A DNA stretch of 64,000 nt, from positions 248,001 to 312,000 of the forward strand of contig JAHQRK010000040.1 of NCBI GenBank assembly GCA_019828595.1, read 5' to 3'. The translations under genes were made by a program, and so were the position numbers. This document shows positions 1 to 10,069 of the stretch, in pieces. The notes under the pieces were generated by a model. The model did not search any database. It saw only the letters and a list, made by a program, of their open reading frames with translations, and had not been told where the DNA came from. The DNA comes from Aphanomyces cochlioides (Eukaryota; Oomycota; Saprolegniomycetes; Saprolegniales; Verrucalvaceae). Position 1 is the stretch's first letter. The number at the start of each line of letters is the position of its first letter.

Positions 1-459
1 TCGTAATGGAGACGTCCTTGAGCAGGAGAGCTCTTCTCGCCCGTGCAGAGCGCGATAAAGTTGGCAACCGTCTTGGGTTGGACGTCATCGTAGAGTCCGA
101 TCACGACTCGTCCTGCATCTTTGCCATTGATCCCGATGTCGAAAAAGACTTTGGATTGAACATCCAGCTATCATTCGCGTCGTGGATATGTGGTGCGTTC
201 AACGCTGCGACGTACCTTGACATCAGATCGTTTTCGTGGAAAGATTTGGTCGGTCGGGACGAGTCCGATCGACGTGCCAACAAAGTAGCCCGTCGCGAAA
301 AGGCCACCCACTAAGACGGCTGTCCCGAGCCCAAAGCTGGACTTTGGTTCATCAAGAGGCGTTGGTAGCTTGGAGAATGCCCTCTGTCCCTACATGAAAG
401 ATCCTTGACATCATTATCACTCGTTGTCCCATCTCTACCGCGAAGATCGTGCGGCGCAT
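1..459 (-). CDS. cyclophilin-type peptidyl-prolyl isomerase, membrane-anchored, 5' part
   Basis: Cyclophilins catalyse cis-trans isomerisation of proline peptide bonds. The minus strand encodes the start of one; the rest lies left of the window. Inferred exons are 459-439, 383-216 and 167-1, with introns of 55 and 48 nt. Exon 3 reads [20 protein letters not shown], then an acidic VQPKTVANF segment and ALCTGEK, the N-terminal hallmark of the fold (first strands and helix, TVxNFxxLCTGEK). Exon 2 encodes a hydrophobic stretch with small residues ([17 protein letters not shown]) preceding the domain, so the protein is probably a signal-anchored or secretory-pathway/mitochondrial form rather than the short cytosolic one. 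The first intron acceptor is uncertain: two AGs 6 nt apart both keep the frame. The family is certain; the first exon is an inference. Confidence 0.85.
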
Positions 460-1549
460 GTTGATCAACCACTCGTGAGTAGTACATCGCATCCAGTAAA
501 CTTGACATTTGTATACGTCGATCAATGTACTAGTCATTTAACTAGTATCCTCTGTCCTCTCTCTTGAAATTTGTATGCCCCTTCGTCTCAACCCTACTAG
601 AATTCCCGCTGGCACCACATGACTAGTCCGATTACTTGAAATTTGTATGCATCTCGTCTAGTACACTCGCACTATCGCATCCACCATTTGCTTTCGTGTT
701 GTAAATTCCGTGCAACGTGTTGCCATCAATCAACTGGACGCGCTTTGTGTAAAGATGTCCATCCAATGCAGTCCTGTCTGCCCACTCTCTTGAGTTTTGT
801 ATACACTAGCAATCCCGTTATCTTGCTCGAAATCTGGATTTCTCCAAATCTACTATCTTCGTTGGCCTTTTTATTGCCGTGGTTCTAGTACTCGATCTCC
901 ACGAGGATGGCATCATCCACCCATTGATCTCTTGAGGATTTCATTGCCAAACTTCGACGTCTAGCGCGAGATCCACGTGGAGCTTCTTTCATTGCCAAGT
1001 CTCTCCATGTATGAATTCCCGAGCGTCGACTTGCGCTCCATATGGAGCTAGTACCTCGTTATTACACATGGCTGTGCTACTAGTCGAAGCTGTCGAAACC
1101 GAAGTTGGACAGAACACACAACAAAACGCCAGCGCTTCCACTTTCCCAGGTGGTCATGGCGAATTGTACTTGTAAAGATGAGACATCGAGTGGGTTCAAT
1201 CCTCGACGGGCGGTCGCATGGCCTTCAATTCCACCACCAACCCTCGACTGCAATTTCTCCAGCTTGAGCTGGACGTGTGTATTTTATATGAAAGTTTGTA
1301 TAGGCTTGAAAAGTTCGACCCAGCCAATATACAAACTCCAAGACAAAATTGAACGTCGAGCAGGCGACAATGTCCATCACACCAGCCGATCGTCGGAGCG
1401 CGCTGTCTTGGAATGTGCTTTCGAAGTTCGAAGCGCTTCAAGCTGTTCGCCAGGAAAGCCGAGATCCAGTCTATACATAGAAGCCCATATATTTCCGTCG
1501 TCGGCGGCCACGACGACGGGGCCTGTACTCTGCATCATTCTTCATTGGG
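460..1549. other. long intergenic interval with a dispersed 16-nt motif
   Basis: This 1.1-kb space separates the divergent cyclophilin and kinase genes. I see no convincing coding sequence. It contains four copies of a motif close to CTTGAAATTTGTATRC, beginning at 501, 563, 635 and 789, each followed by a C/T-rich stretch. Several ACTAGT/CTAGTAC words lie between them. TCCGGA motifs seen in other divergent promoters of this window are absent. Confidence 0.5.
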
Positions 1550-3484
1550 ATGTCTCTCAAGACGGTGTATGTCGAGATGGCAGTCCGAGATAATCGGGGG
1601 ACGAAGCGACTGACAGTTGTCAAGTCGTCCGAACCTGCACGTGTACATTTCACAGACACGAGTCCTCCCGTTGCAGCATCGACCGTGATTGAACAGTACC
1701 ATCACAAGAAACTCAACAGCACGTACGACCGACTTGTAGGAACCAGCAGAGCTCATTGCCTTTTCTGTAGATTCATGCCGTTTATCTCGAGAGGGAAACT
1801 CCTCGCACGAGTGCAAGAGAGCGGACGGAAACATTACCGCCCTGTCCTTGACCTTAAGAATGTCAAACACAACGACACATTGATCTACCATCCATGCGCG
1901 GAAATGCAAGCACTACTCGAGAAGAACAAGTGCTTGACACCCGCGCCTCCGCGCAAGTCGCAAGAAATGACACATACACCGACGAAAACGTTGAAACGAA
2001 AAGACCGCTCGCTCTCGGAAGACCGCCTGCGTGCCTTCATGCAACTTAGCTCGTCGTCTGGATCTTACATGGACCCAACAGAGTCGTCGAGAGGATCCGC
2101 CGACGATCTCAGCGACGACGATGTTCTCGATGCCCATGGCAAGATCATGAAGCCCAAGCTCTCGAAATCGTCATCCAAAGTTCGAGATGTCCACAAGCCA
2201 ACGACGCCAACGAATGCGCCGCAGCAGGTTGACATGTTGTCCAAGAACTTTGCACAGCTCGATGTCGTCTCGGACGATGACGAGTCGGTCAACGTTGACA
2301 TCCCCGACATCTTTATGAGCTACCATCCTCGACGGAATGCCGTGGCACAAACTGAAGAGGACAAGGACGACGACATGGGTGATGTCTTCTTGACATCGTC
2401 CGCGGGTCGTCCTTCCATTGGCAGTCCATCCATCTTGAGCCTAGATTCAACTCGAGGCAGCAGCCCATCTCTTGTTCGCAAGAGCCGTCCATCGCTCGAA
2501 TCCATGCGCACAAGCCGCCAATCCTCCGACGTGTCCATGTCGGACCTTACCATGCTCGACAGCTTTGACGAGAACACGTGCTACTACACTGGCTTCTCGT
2601 ACCGCGATAGTCTTCGTGAAAGCATCACTGTTCGCAGCGACTTTGACGCCGTCTACCAACTCGGTAAACAGCTCGGCAAAGGCAACTTCTCCGTCGTGTA
2701 CGAAGCCGCGCGTCGCGATCGCCCCACGAAGAAAGTTGCTGTCAAGATCATCGACAAGCTCGAAGTCCATGAACCTCGTTTCCTCTTCCGCGAGATTGAA
2801 ATCCTCTCGTCGCTCTACCACGATGGCGTTGTCCATTTGCTCGAGCTGTACGAAAACGCCGATCATCTCTACTTGGTCTTGGAACTCTGTGGCCGCGAAC
2901 TCTTCGACTACATTGACGAACATGGTCCGCTCTCTGAAGTCCAAGCCAACGACCTCATCCGCAAACTCCTCCGAACGGTGTCGTATCTCCATCAACAAGC
3001 GATCGTCCACCGCGACATCAAGCCCGAAAATATCCTTCTCGTCAACCACGACTCGCTTGACGAAGTCAAACTCTCTGACTTTGGCATTGCCCGACGACTC
3101 CACGACGGCAACCGCACACCGCATACGATTGCTGAAGATCAACCTCTTCGAACGTCCATGAGCGACCTTGGCGGCCAACCGCGAGAGCGCTACGCTCGAG
3201 CACATACGCAATGCGGCACACGCGACTACATTGCCCCAGAAGTCATGACGGGCAAAGGCTACGGAGTGGAAGCCGATATGTGGAGCGTTGGTGTCGTCTT
3301 ATATGTTATCCTGAGCGGCTTTGCCCCGAGCTTTTCGCCCGACCTCGAGCTTGTCTTTGGCGAAGAGTGCTGGCAAAACGTATCAGAAGGCGCAAAAGAT
3401 ATGATGCGCCGCTTGCTCGTACGCAACCCCGAGACCCGCATGACTGCAGCACAGGCACTGCAGCATCCGTGGCTCCAACAATAG
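1550..3484 (+). CDS. CaMK-like serine/threonine protein kinase with long N-terminal extension
   Basis: Single-exon protein of 644 residues. The catalytic domain spans about 369-642 and is complete. The glycine loop is LGKGNFSVV (G376-V382), the ATP-binding lysine is K399 in VAVK, the helix C glutamate is E415, the catalytic loop is HRDIKPEN with D489 and N494, DFG is at 510-512, and APE at 562-564. The HRDIKPEN form and the C-terminal AxxxLxHPWL motif place it in the CaMK group. The DFG-APE interval is long (about 50 residues) and rich in Ser, Thr and Arg. The region between helices F and G is short: FSPDLELVFGEECW lacks about ten residues usually found there. Residues 1-365 are low complexity with serine clusters, plus a cysteine/histidine patch near 70-115 of unknown role. 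Start chosen at the first ATG of the open frame. Substrate unknown. Confidence 0.9.
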   Translation: MSLKTVYVEMAVRDNRGTKRLTVVKSSEPARVHFTDTSPPVAASTVIEQYHHKKLNSTYDRLVGTSRAHCLFCRFMPFISRGKLLARVQESGRKHYRPVLDLKNVKHNDTLIYHPCAEMQALLEKNKCLTPAPPRKSQEMTHTPTKTLKRKDRSLSEDRLRAFMQLSSSSGSYMDPTESSRGSADDLSDDDVLDAHGKIMKPKLSKSSSKVRDVHKPTTPTNAPQQVDMLSKNFAQLDVVSDDDESVNVDIPDIFMSYHPRRNAVAQTEEDKDDDMGDVFLTSSAGRPSIGSPSILSLDSTRGSSPSLVRKSRPSLESMRTSRQSSDVSMSDLTMLDSFDENTCYYTGFSYRDSLRESITVRSDFDAVYQLGKQLGKGNFSVVYEAARRDRPTKKVAVKIIDKLEVHEPRFLFREIEILSSLYHDGVVHLLELYENADHLYLVLELCGRELFDYIDEHGPLSEVQANDLIRKLLRTVSYLHQQAIVHRDIKPENILLVNHDSLDEVKLSDFGIARRLHDGNRTPHTIAEDQPLRTSMSDLGGQPRERYARAHTQCGTRDYIAPEVMTGKGYGVEADMWSVGVVLYVILSGFAPSFSPDLELVFGEECWQNVSEGAKDMMRRLLVRNPETRMTAAQALQHPWLQQ

Positions 3485-3593
3485 AGATAGGAATCCCCCC
3501 ATTTTACTTATTATAAGAGCTGCAGTGCGCGCTCGACGAGTATGTCAATATACCGTACCGATATTTCTTTATTCTCTCTGGTCTTTCTTGCTT

Positions 3594-3671
3594 TCAGCTC
3601 CCAAGCGCCGAGAATTCCATGGCCGCAGCGGCATCGCCGTCCATCATGTTGAGATCTTTAGCAGTCAGAAC
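3594..3671 (-). other. possible orphan terminal exon
   Basis: On the minus strand a pyrimidine-rich TTTTTCAG acceptor is followed by an open frame reading LTAKDLNMMDGDAAAAMEFS and ending shortly after in ALGS and TGA. The composition looks coding, but no upstream exon exists because the IPT gene begins on the opposite strand 110 nt away. It may be a relic of a gene cut by rearrangement, or chance. The rest of 3485-3779 is AT-rich spacer containing the likely kinase polyadenylation region (AATAAA-like words). Confidence 0.25.
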
Positions 3672-3779
3672 TGAAAAATCAAAATAAATCTATAAAAATA
3701 ATAAAAATATCAATTGAGATTTCAAATTTTAATAAGAAATTCGATTTAATTTGAATTATTTTAACTTGGATGATGGATC

Positions 3780-6518
3780 ATGTTTGGTGAGGAGGCGCCG
3801 TTTCGCGCCGATTCGATCTCGCCGTCATGTGGACCGTGGACTGGCGGGACTAAGCTTGCGATACATGGATCTAATTTTGGTTTCTCCGCGAGCACGAGTT
3901 CGACATTCTTGCGCCGGACGGATGAAATCGACGTGGCGACGATTCGATTCATGCATCAAGACAAATTGCTCGCGACTGTCAATGCTCATGTGATCAATTC
4001 GTCGAAAATTGAATGCGAGACGGTACCCTACGAGCGTCCAGTGCTCTCGGCGACGTGTGAAACCTGGGGAATCGTTTCTCTGTGGATAACGATCCACGGC
4101 AGTCCGTACATCGAGTGCAAACAACCCTTCTACTATTACATCCAGCCGTTCATCTTTGACGTGCATCCACGCGCGATTTCAAATGCCGCTCTGCTTAAGA
4201 CCGCCCCAGTCAACCTTTCCATGCGCTTGACAATCGCTGATACCCCGCAGACTGCCTTGACGACCGCCGAGCGAGATGGAATCGTCCAAGACATGCGTCG
4301 CCATCCATTGAACTTTTGCATTCGATCAGCATGGTCATCCACGGCCCTGTGGAGACTAAATGGAAACACCCTCGTTGATGATCAAGCAAGCGACGGTGTA
4401 CCCTGCTCTCTAGCTTTGCCGCAAGACCTCACGCCTGGACATTACAGCATTCAATTGGCTTTCAATGACGTCGACTACCCGTCATTGCCCTCCAACAGCA
4501 GCTCCTCAGTCAAGAATACAAGCAACCCATGGACAACTTGGCACTCACATAGTCAATTTACGATATTTACGCCGCCGACTTTGTTGCAGATCTCGCCATC
4601 TTGTTGCTATTTCCACCAAGGCCAGCAGTTGACTATCCAATGCCGCGATATGGTCTCGCAGACGGCAGATCGCATGGCCATTGTCCATTTTGAACGTATT
4701 GACGATGGCTCCAACCTTCGCGCTCAAACTCACTACAACGTAGAGTCTTCATGACCTTCTTGCATAAAAAACGGCTTCTTGTAGGTTCTTGCTGCAGTTA
4801 CCAGCCCAAAAGCCTTGACAATTCAAACACCTCGCTTTCATGATGCCGGGTTCTTTCGACTGCGTGTATCTGTAAATGGTGGTTTGGACTTTAGCGAGCT
4901 TCCAGTGTCAACGACATTGCTCGTCTATTGGAAACCTTGTTGCGAATACGTCACGCCTGAATATGGCGTCTCCATGGGCGCCACAGACCTCCATCTTCGC
5001 ATTTCTGTACGAGTACTGCCATAATCTTCGTCATCTTATCTGTGCTTGAGCTAGTTTGCTAACCCAAACACTCAACTCTGTGATCAACCCAACGTGGCCT
5101 TGGAAGATGCTGCGTTTGAAGACCGCGGCGCCATTAGCGTTCGATTTACAGCTCCACATGCGCCAACAAGCACGACAACCCGCGGTGCTGTGACGTCCGA
5201 TCGAAAATTCATTCATTGCAGTACGCCACGGAATGCCACAGTCGAGAGCTTTCGGTGAGTGCCACCGACGCTTTAAAGATTGAGTTTGGTATCTGTGTCT
5301 AGATATTCGCAGTTGGAAGCTGTCGCACTCGAGTTGACGCTTGATGGCGTCGTATTTTTCCCATTGACACCAAAGAAACCCTTCAGTTACTACGCGCCAC
5401 CGAAGATTCGAGCGTTCTCAACGTCGCAAGGTCCGACAGAAGGCGGGACGTTGCTCCATGTGCATTTGATTGTGCCCGTGCCGGATCATTTCCCATGCGA
5501 GCTGCGTTTCCGTGGCGTAAAACGTGTCCAGGACGTCGCAGTGAAAAAATCCACCGATGGATTAACATTGACATGCGTGACGCCGCCGTGGAAATTTGAG
5601 CGAAACGATCCCAACTCCTGTGGTGCCAACATGGTGATGGTCCTCGTCGAGGTACTCTTCTTCGTCTATATCTTACGCAGTGTACGTTTATAGCTGACAC
5701 TCAATGGATGTGACTACGAGAGCGACTTTAGTGAGTTCGTGCCATGCCGACATGCGCTTTTTCAAGGCTACGAGCGGCACTTCCTCTACTACACGATGCC
5801 GCAATTGCAGGCGATCACACCTCGCTGTCTCTCTGTCGTGGGGCATGCTCAAATTCAAGTCCAAGGCATTGGTCTCGCCGATTACGGTGGCATGATCCAA
5901 GTCGCGTTTTCGAATGGCAAAATGACCAAGTATGTCGATGGCCGCATTGCCGACAAGGATGTAGTGGCATGCCGTGCACCGCCATTTCCAGCAGGTTTGC
6001 GTCTTCAAAATGGATTGCACTGACGATAATTGATTTCAGGTGGCGTGTGCTTGGTCTCCCTAGCGCTGAATGGCCAACAATTCACTGGAGAATGGACTAC
6101 CAGTGGGCATTGCATCTCGAGGTACAAGACGTAAAATAGTTTTTCGTGTGATTGATTTATTGCAGTGACATCCAAGTCCAGTACATTGAAGAACCAGTCT
6201 TCACAGCATTGGCACCAACGAGAGGAGCAACTGCAGGAGGCACAGAGCTACGAATCTTTGGCCAGCACTTCGTCGACACTGGCATGGTCTTTGTCCGCTT
6301 TCAAGCGGCTAGGAACGCATATGACCACATTGTCCGAGGCACCGTCGTCGAGTAAGGGCACTATGCACCAAAATTCGCGTCATGACGTGGCCTATAGAGG
6401 AGTTCTCTCATGTGTGACGCCAGCTTGTCCAACGCCACAGCGCGTCAGCATTGACTGGACTCTCTCGGGTGATTTTGATCCAGCCGACAAGATCAAACCG
6501 CAGTTTGAATTCGTGTAG
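3780..6518 (+). CDS. IPT/TIG-repeat protein
   Basis: Eight exons join in frame: 3780-4739, 4785-5006, 5055-5254, 5303-5651, 5694-5994, 6040-6121, 6166-6351 and 6398-6518. They give 806 residues, with introns of 42-48 nt. The product carries about six IPT/TIG immunoglobulin-like repeats, recognisable by the pattern P-x(4)-GGT-x-L-x-I-x-G: SPSCGPWTGGTKLAIHGSNF near the N-terminus, TSQGPTEGGTLLHVHL and APTRGATAGGTELRIFGQHF toward the C-terminus, with degenerate ones between. Paired cysteines recur inside the repeats (CVTP, CRAP, CSTP), as in extracellular TIG domains, but I see no signal peptide at this ATG, so a short upstream exon could be missing. TIG repeats bind proteins or DNA; nothing here tells which. 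No catalytic domain is visible. Confidence 0.85.
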
Positions 6519-6823
6519 AGCGAAAAAGTTAATGACAGCCCCCACTTTATTTCTAGCTCGCATGGCTTTCACAGCATTGTTGGGCTATCTAGAACTTGAT
6601 TACCATGCTTCTTGTTGACCATGGAGCTCACGGTGATCTTTGCATCATGGAAAAAACTCTGTTCTTCACTGGGATCGAACCATTGACGACTTGTAATATC
6701 TCGTGGTTATTATTATTATTCCAATTTTACTTGGTTTCACTATTGAAAAATAAACCATTTTATTAAATTTTCAAATACAAGTACGATGGAAATTCAAGCA
6801 CCAGAGAGTGCCACGTCACAAGT
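6519..6823. other. spacer between convergent genes
   Basis: About 300 bases between the IPT gene and the convergent elicitin-like gene. I see only AT-rich 3' flanking sequence with AAATAAA-like words near 6750 and no coding pattern. Confidence 0.5.
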
Positions 6824-7318
6824 TTACAACCAGAAACACCAAGCAGCCATGGACAGGACAAGAGTGGTCCATGTGGCAGCTGGAACTAGAGCTGACGATG
6901 GTGCTTGAGTCGAGGACGGTGCAGTCGTCGAGGTCACGTTCGTTGTAGCATTTGTGCTACCCGTTTTATACGCATTCAGGTTCGCAATAAAGTCGCCGAG
7001 AGACGAGCCGGCAAACGTTGTCAACGAGAGGCCTCCCAATGTACATGATGGCGCACTGGACGACGTGAGAGCTGCTTTGATCGCTTTGTACAATGCTTCG
7101 CAGCTTGGACTCGCGGCAATCTTGGCCAAGGCTTCAGGCGACGGTTTGGTCGTTTGATCCAGTGAGATGGTTATCCCCGCGTCGGTTTGACACAGCGCCA
7201 AGTTTGTGTTTAAAAGAACGGGGGCTAGGACAGGTACTAGATCATTCGACGTGCATTCCACAGCCGAGACTGAGGAAAGAGCGCTGAAGAGCAAAACGAG
7301 TGACAAGGGCGACTTCAT
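6824..7318 (-). CDS. elicitin-like secreted protein with GPI-type tail, lacking one disulfide
   Basis: 164 residues, intronless. Residues 1-19 form a signal peptide (MKSPLSLVLLFSALSSVSA). Residues 20-110 match the elicitin domain, a secreted sterol/lipid-binding fold of oomycetes. A Thr/Ser/Ala/Pro-rich stalk follows (about 110-147), then a hydrophobic end (TLVLSMAAWCFWL) that looks like a GPI-anchor signal. Elicitins have six cysteines paired C1-C5, C2-C4 and C3-C6. Here C22, C43, C73 and C92 correspond to C1, C2, C4 and C5; C3 is replaced in IAASPSC and C6 is absent after LGDFIANL. Exactly one disulfide pair is therefore lost together. The ATG at 7318 is preferred over an in-frame extension because it places the signal peptide first. 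Divergent from the AAAP transporter. Confidence 0.88.
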   Translation of the reverse strand: MKSPLSLVLLFSALSSVSAVECTSNDLVPVLAPVLLNTNLALCQTDAGITISLDQTTKPSPEALAKIAASPSCEALYKAIKAALTSSSAPSCTLGGLSLTTFAGSSLGDFIANLNAYKTGSTNATTNVTSTTAPSSTQAPSSALVPAATWTTLVLSMAAWCFWL

Positions 7319-7484
7319 TGAAGGGCGGGAAGCTTGAGCAATGTCAGTTTTGACTCCTATCTTTCGTTCTAGAACAATTATCCGGACAATCATATCCGGA
7401 TACCACTTGGCTCCGGATAAACCCCACTTTATTCGGATAATATTGTTTTTATCCGGAAGTAACTGCAAAAGATCGAATTTTGGT
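7319..7484. promoter_or_regulatory. bidirectional promoter with five TCCGGA-type motifs
   Basis: 166 bp between the divergent elicitin-like gene and the AAAP transporter. TCCGGA occurs at 7381, 7395, 7412 and 7452, with a variant TTCGGATA near 7433. The copy at 7393-7402 is the perfect palindrome TATCCGGATA. Spacing is irregular. The same word clusters in two other divergent promoters of this window (17694-18063 and 22679-22828). A transcription factor site is an inference. Confidence 0.55.
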
Positions 7485-9056
7485 ATGGACCTGTCGGCGC
7501 CGTTGCTTCTCCCGACACGACAAAGCGATGGAGCAACGGAAGGAAGAAAGTACCGAATTCAACGAGACGGAGAAGAGCTGAAGAACACGTGGATCGACAG
7601 TATGTTTATTGTGATTGCGAATGTCGTCGGGATTGGCGTCCTTGGCCTCGCGCATGCATTTGCCAAACTCGGATGGGTGTATGGACTTTCTCGACCGTGT
7701 CGTCTTTCTCAATCCTGAGGATGTAGATGGGGAGTGATTTGCCTAGGCGGAACACTGGCTGGATCGCTCTACAGTGGCCTACTTATGACGCGAATGAAAG
7801 CCCGCGTGCCGAATGCAGTTGTCTTCGCCGATTTGGGATCCGAAGGTACACTTGAAATCTTCTCTGTATTTTTACGATTTCACATAGCATTTGGCAACTT
7901 GGGCCATGCGTTCATTACGCTATTTGCCAACACGTACATCGCAGGCGTTTGCGTCTGTGGCCATCGCTTAGAATCCATCTCACATGTCTTGTAGTTTTCA
8001 TTCCAACTCGCTGCAACGCTCTTTCTCCAGCAACTTTCAAACGGTCTTTGCTTTGTCTACTGTGCGATCATCGTCTCTTCCATCGTTTTGCCGCTTGCAC
8101 AGTATCGAAATTTCACCGAAATGAATGCCATTGCTGTCGTTGGCGCGGTTTCTATCATTGTACCTGTCTTGTTGATCCTCTGTATGCTCGAAAATCTCCA
8201 CCATCTCTCATCTGGCTCGTAGTTGATCTTACATTTCAAAGCAAATATCAAACAGCCCGAGCTATTACATCGTGGGAATCCCATGCATCGTTCGACGCTG
8301 CTGTTGTAGCCTGCATGGATGTGATTTTCGCCATGTATTGACGTTGCCCTTGTTGTCGTTGACATGGTCTTTCGTAGGGCTGGTCATGTCTTCTTCGTTG
8401 AAATCATGTCGGAGATGAAGGAGCCGCGCGACTTCAAAAAGTCTCTCGTCGCTGCGACGTCGGTCTATTCGATTGTCTACTTTGTTGTAGCTGCGGCCGG
8501 CTACGCAATTATCGGCTCTTCCGCATCGAACCCGATCACGAACAACTTATCCGACGGCAGTATGCGGCGGTGCGGCAATTACTCCACGACAACTTGAGTC
8601 TGACATTTTTCTAGATGGTGTGCAGCATTTATTCTGTGCCACTTGATCGTCGCATACGTCATGGCTGTGATGGTGCTCAGTCGTGCTGTGGACCAACTTA
8701 TGTTTTCTCGACGATTGTTCCCCGAGAAAATCAAAGCGACAGCTTCGCCAGGCGGCCGCCTTGCTTGGCTTGGCTTGACATCGACAATCATCTTGACGAG
8801 CTTTTTCGTGTGCAATATCGTTCCATTCGTGAACGACTTGCTTGGCTTTGTCGGTGCCATTAGCGGAGTGACCACGACATTTGTCTTCCCTTACCTTTTG
8901 GCGCCGGTGATCCTGTCAGATGAACTGAGCCTGTGGCATGCTAGAGCGCTACGTGGTGTGGCTGCCATCAGCTCTATCGTCGCCATAATTGGAGTCATCA
9001 GCTCGATCCATCGAATGGCTAATTCGTATCAAACGCGGTCACCATTTTCGTGTTAA
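7485..9056 (+). CDS. amino acid/auxin permease (AAAP) family transporter
   Basis: Seven exons join in frame: 7485-7678, 7727-7845, 7888-7946, 7995-8181, 8223-8334, 8378-8569 and 8615-9056. They encode 434 residues; introns are 41-48 nt. The product is a polytopic membrane protein of the AAAP family (H+-coupled or facilitative amino acid uptake). Family signs are the first helix NVVGIGVLGLAHAFAKLGW, the AGHVFFVEIMSEMKEPRDF loop, equivalent to the FAxxGHxxxxEIxxxMxxPxxF signature, and the following GYAIIG helix. The C-terminal half (LGLTSTIILTSFFVCNIVPF and on) gives four further helices. Length is usual for the family. Substrate cannot be inferred. It is transcribed divergently from the elicitin-like gene through a shared 166-bp promoter. 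Confidence 0.9.
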
Positions 9057-10069
9057 TCTCAATCTCAGCACAGGAATGCGCACTGCACTGCACGTCAGCT
9101 GCAACTGACGATGCTCCGGACGACTCGTAGAGCACAAGTCAGCCCCTGCGATCAGCACTAAGACAAGGACACCTCGTGACAAGAGGGAGTATTTATTTCC
9201 TAGATTTTAACTTGACAGCTCTCGCCGAGGCAATCAATAGAGGAGCGTACATTTCAATTCTTCTTTTGTTATGCTCATCGCTAAGATCTTGTTCATCGTC
9301 CTCGTCGGTGCCTGTCCTTGTCATCATGGATTATCTTTGTACAGAACAAGCTCATCTTCCACGCAACGGCTAAGGGGCACAACTTCTCTGGACAGCTGGT
9401 TGCATCATTGTCATACCGTTCGTCTTCTATGAGATCGCTTGTCGATTGCGTTAGGCAAACGGTCTGTTGGATGTTGTAGTCGAGCGTGGGGCTGTCGACG
9501 TTTGTGGACGTTGGACGCTCGGGTCAATGAAATCTTCCACTCGAGCCTGGCTTGCTGACCATGGCGAGGTCTTCTTTTGTCGTTGAGATTGCTTGTACTC
9601 GTCGAGTTCACGTTCCAAGTCTTCCTTGGCTTCAACTCGTGTTGGTTCTCGTCGAAGCATCGTGCTCGAGAAAACGTTAATTTAAAAATCTAAAAAAAAT
9701 TTAAAAAAAAGGAAATTCAAAACGAAAATCAAATTTCTCCACAGTTGGATATTGAAGGCGTCTTGAACAATGCATTCTATGAGAGCCTCAAGAGCCTGTC
9801 TATGTTGCTTTTTGTTTGAATTTAAAAACTAAAATAGAGCCTTACATCTACAGTTTATGTGTCGCCGCCGCCCCAGTCGAGCTCAATGGAGGAATTCACA
9901 AAAATGGTTTTATCTTGGAATTTGTATACTTTCCAATGGGTGTGCTGACTTCTTTGGGACGCGAGAATTTGATTTTAATTGGATAAAATGTTTAAATTAT
10001 ATCCAATCAGAACAAAATATAAGGACTTATTGACTATTTTTTCCATATATATTCCTCGTTGGGACCATC
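9057..10069. other. intergenic interval, mostly empty
   Basis: About 1 kb between the AAAP transporter and the RING gene. Apart from the small minus-strand frame described separately, I see no coding sequence. Bases 9660-10060 are AT-rich with poly-A tracts and probably hold the RING gene promoter. Confidence 0.5.
9451..9660 (-). CDS. small hypothetical protein with ELDEY motif
   Basis: 69-residue open frame starting MLRREPTRVEAKEDLERE, then LDEY and a Lys/Ser/Thr/Pro-rich tail. The charged helical segment KEDLERELDEY resembles the (K)EDLDxELDxY motif found at the C-terminus of Aly/REF and Chtop-type mRNA-export adaptors. The RNA-binding domain of those proteins is absent here, so this could be the last exon of a degraded gene, a short independent protein, or coincidence. 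AT-rich sequence immediately upstream fits a 5' flank. Confidence 0.35.
   Translation of the reverse strand: MLRREPTRVEAKEDLERELDEYKQSQRQKKTSPWSASQARVEDFIDPSVQRPQTSTAPRSTTTSNRPFA

Noticed and set aside
2447..3211. 254-residue minus-strand frame opposite the kinase domain
   Set aside because: Antisense shadow of the kinase; the plus strand shows all catalytic motifs.
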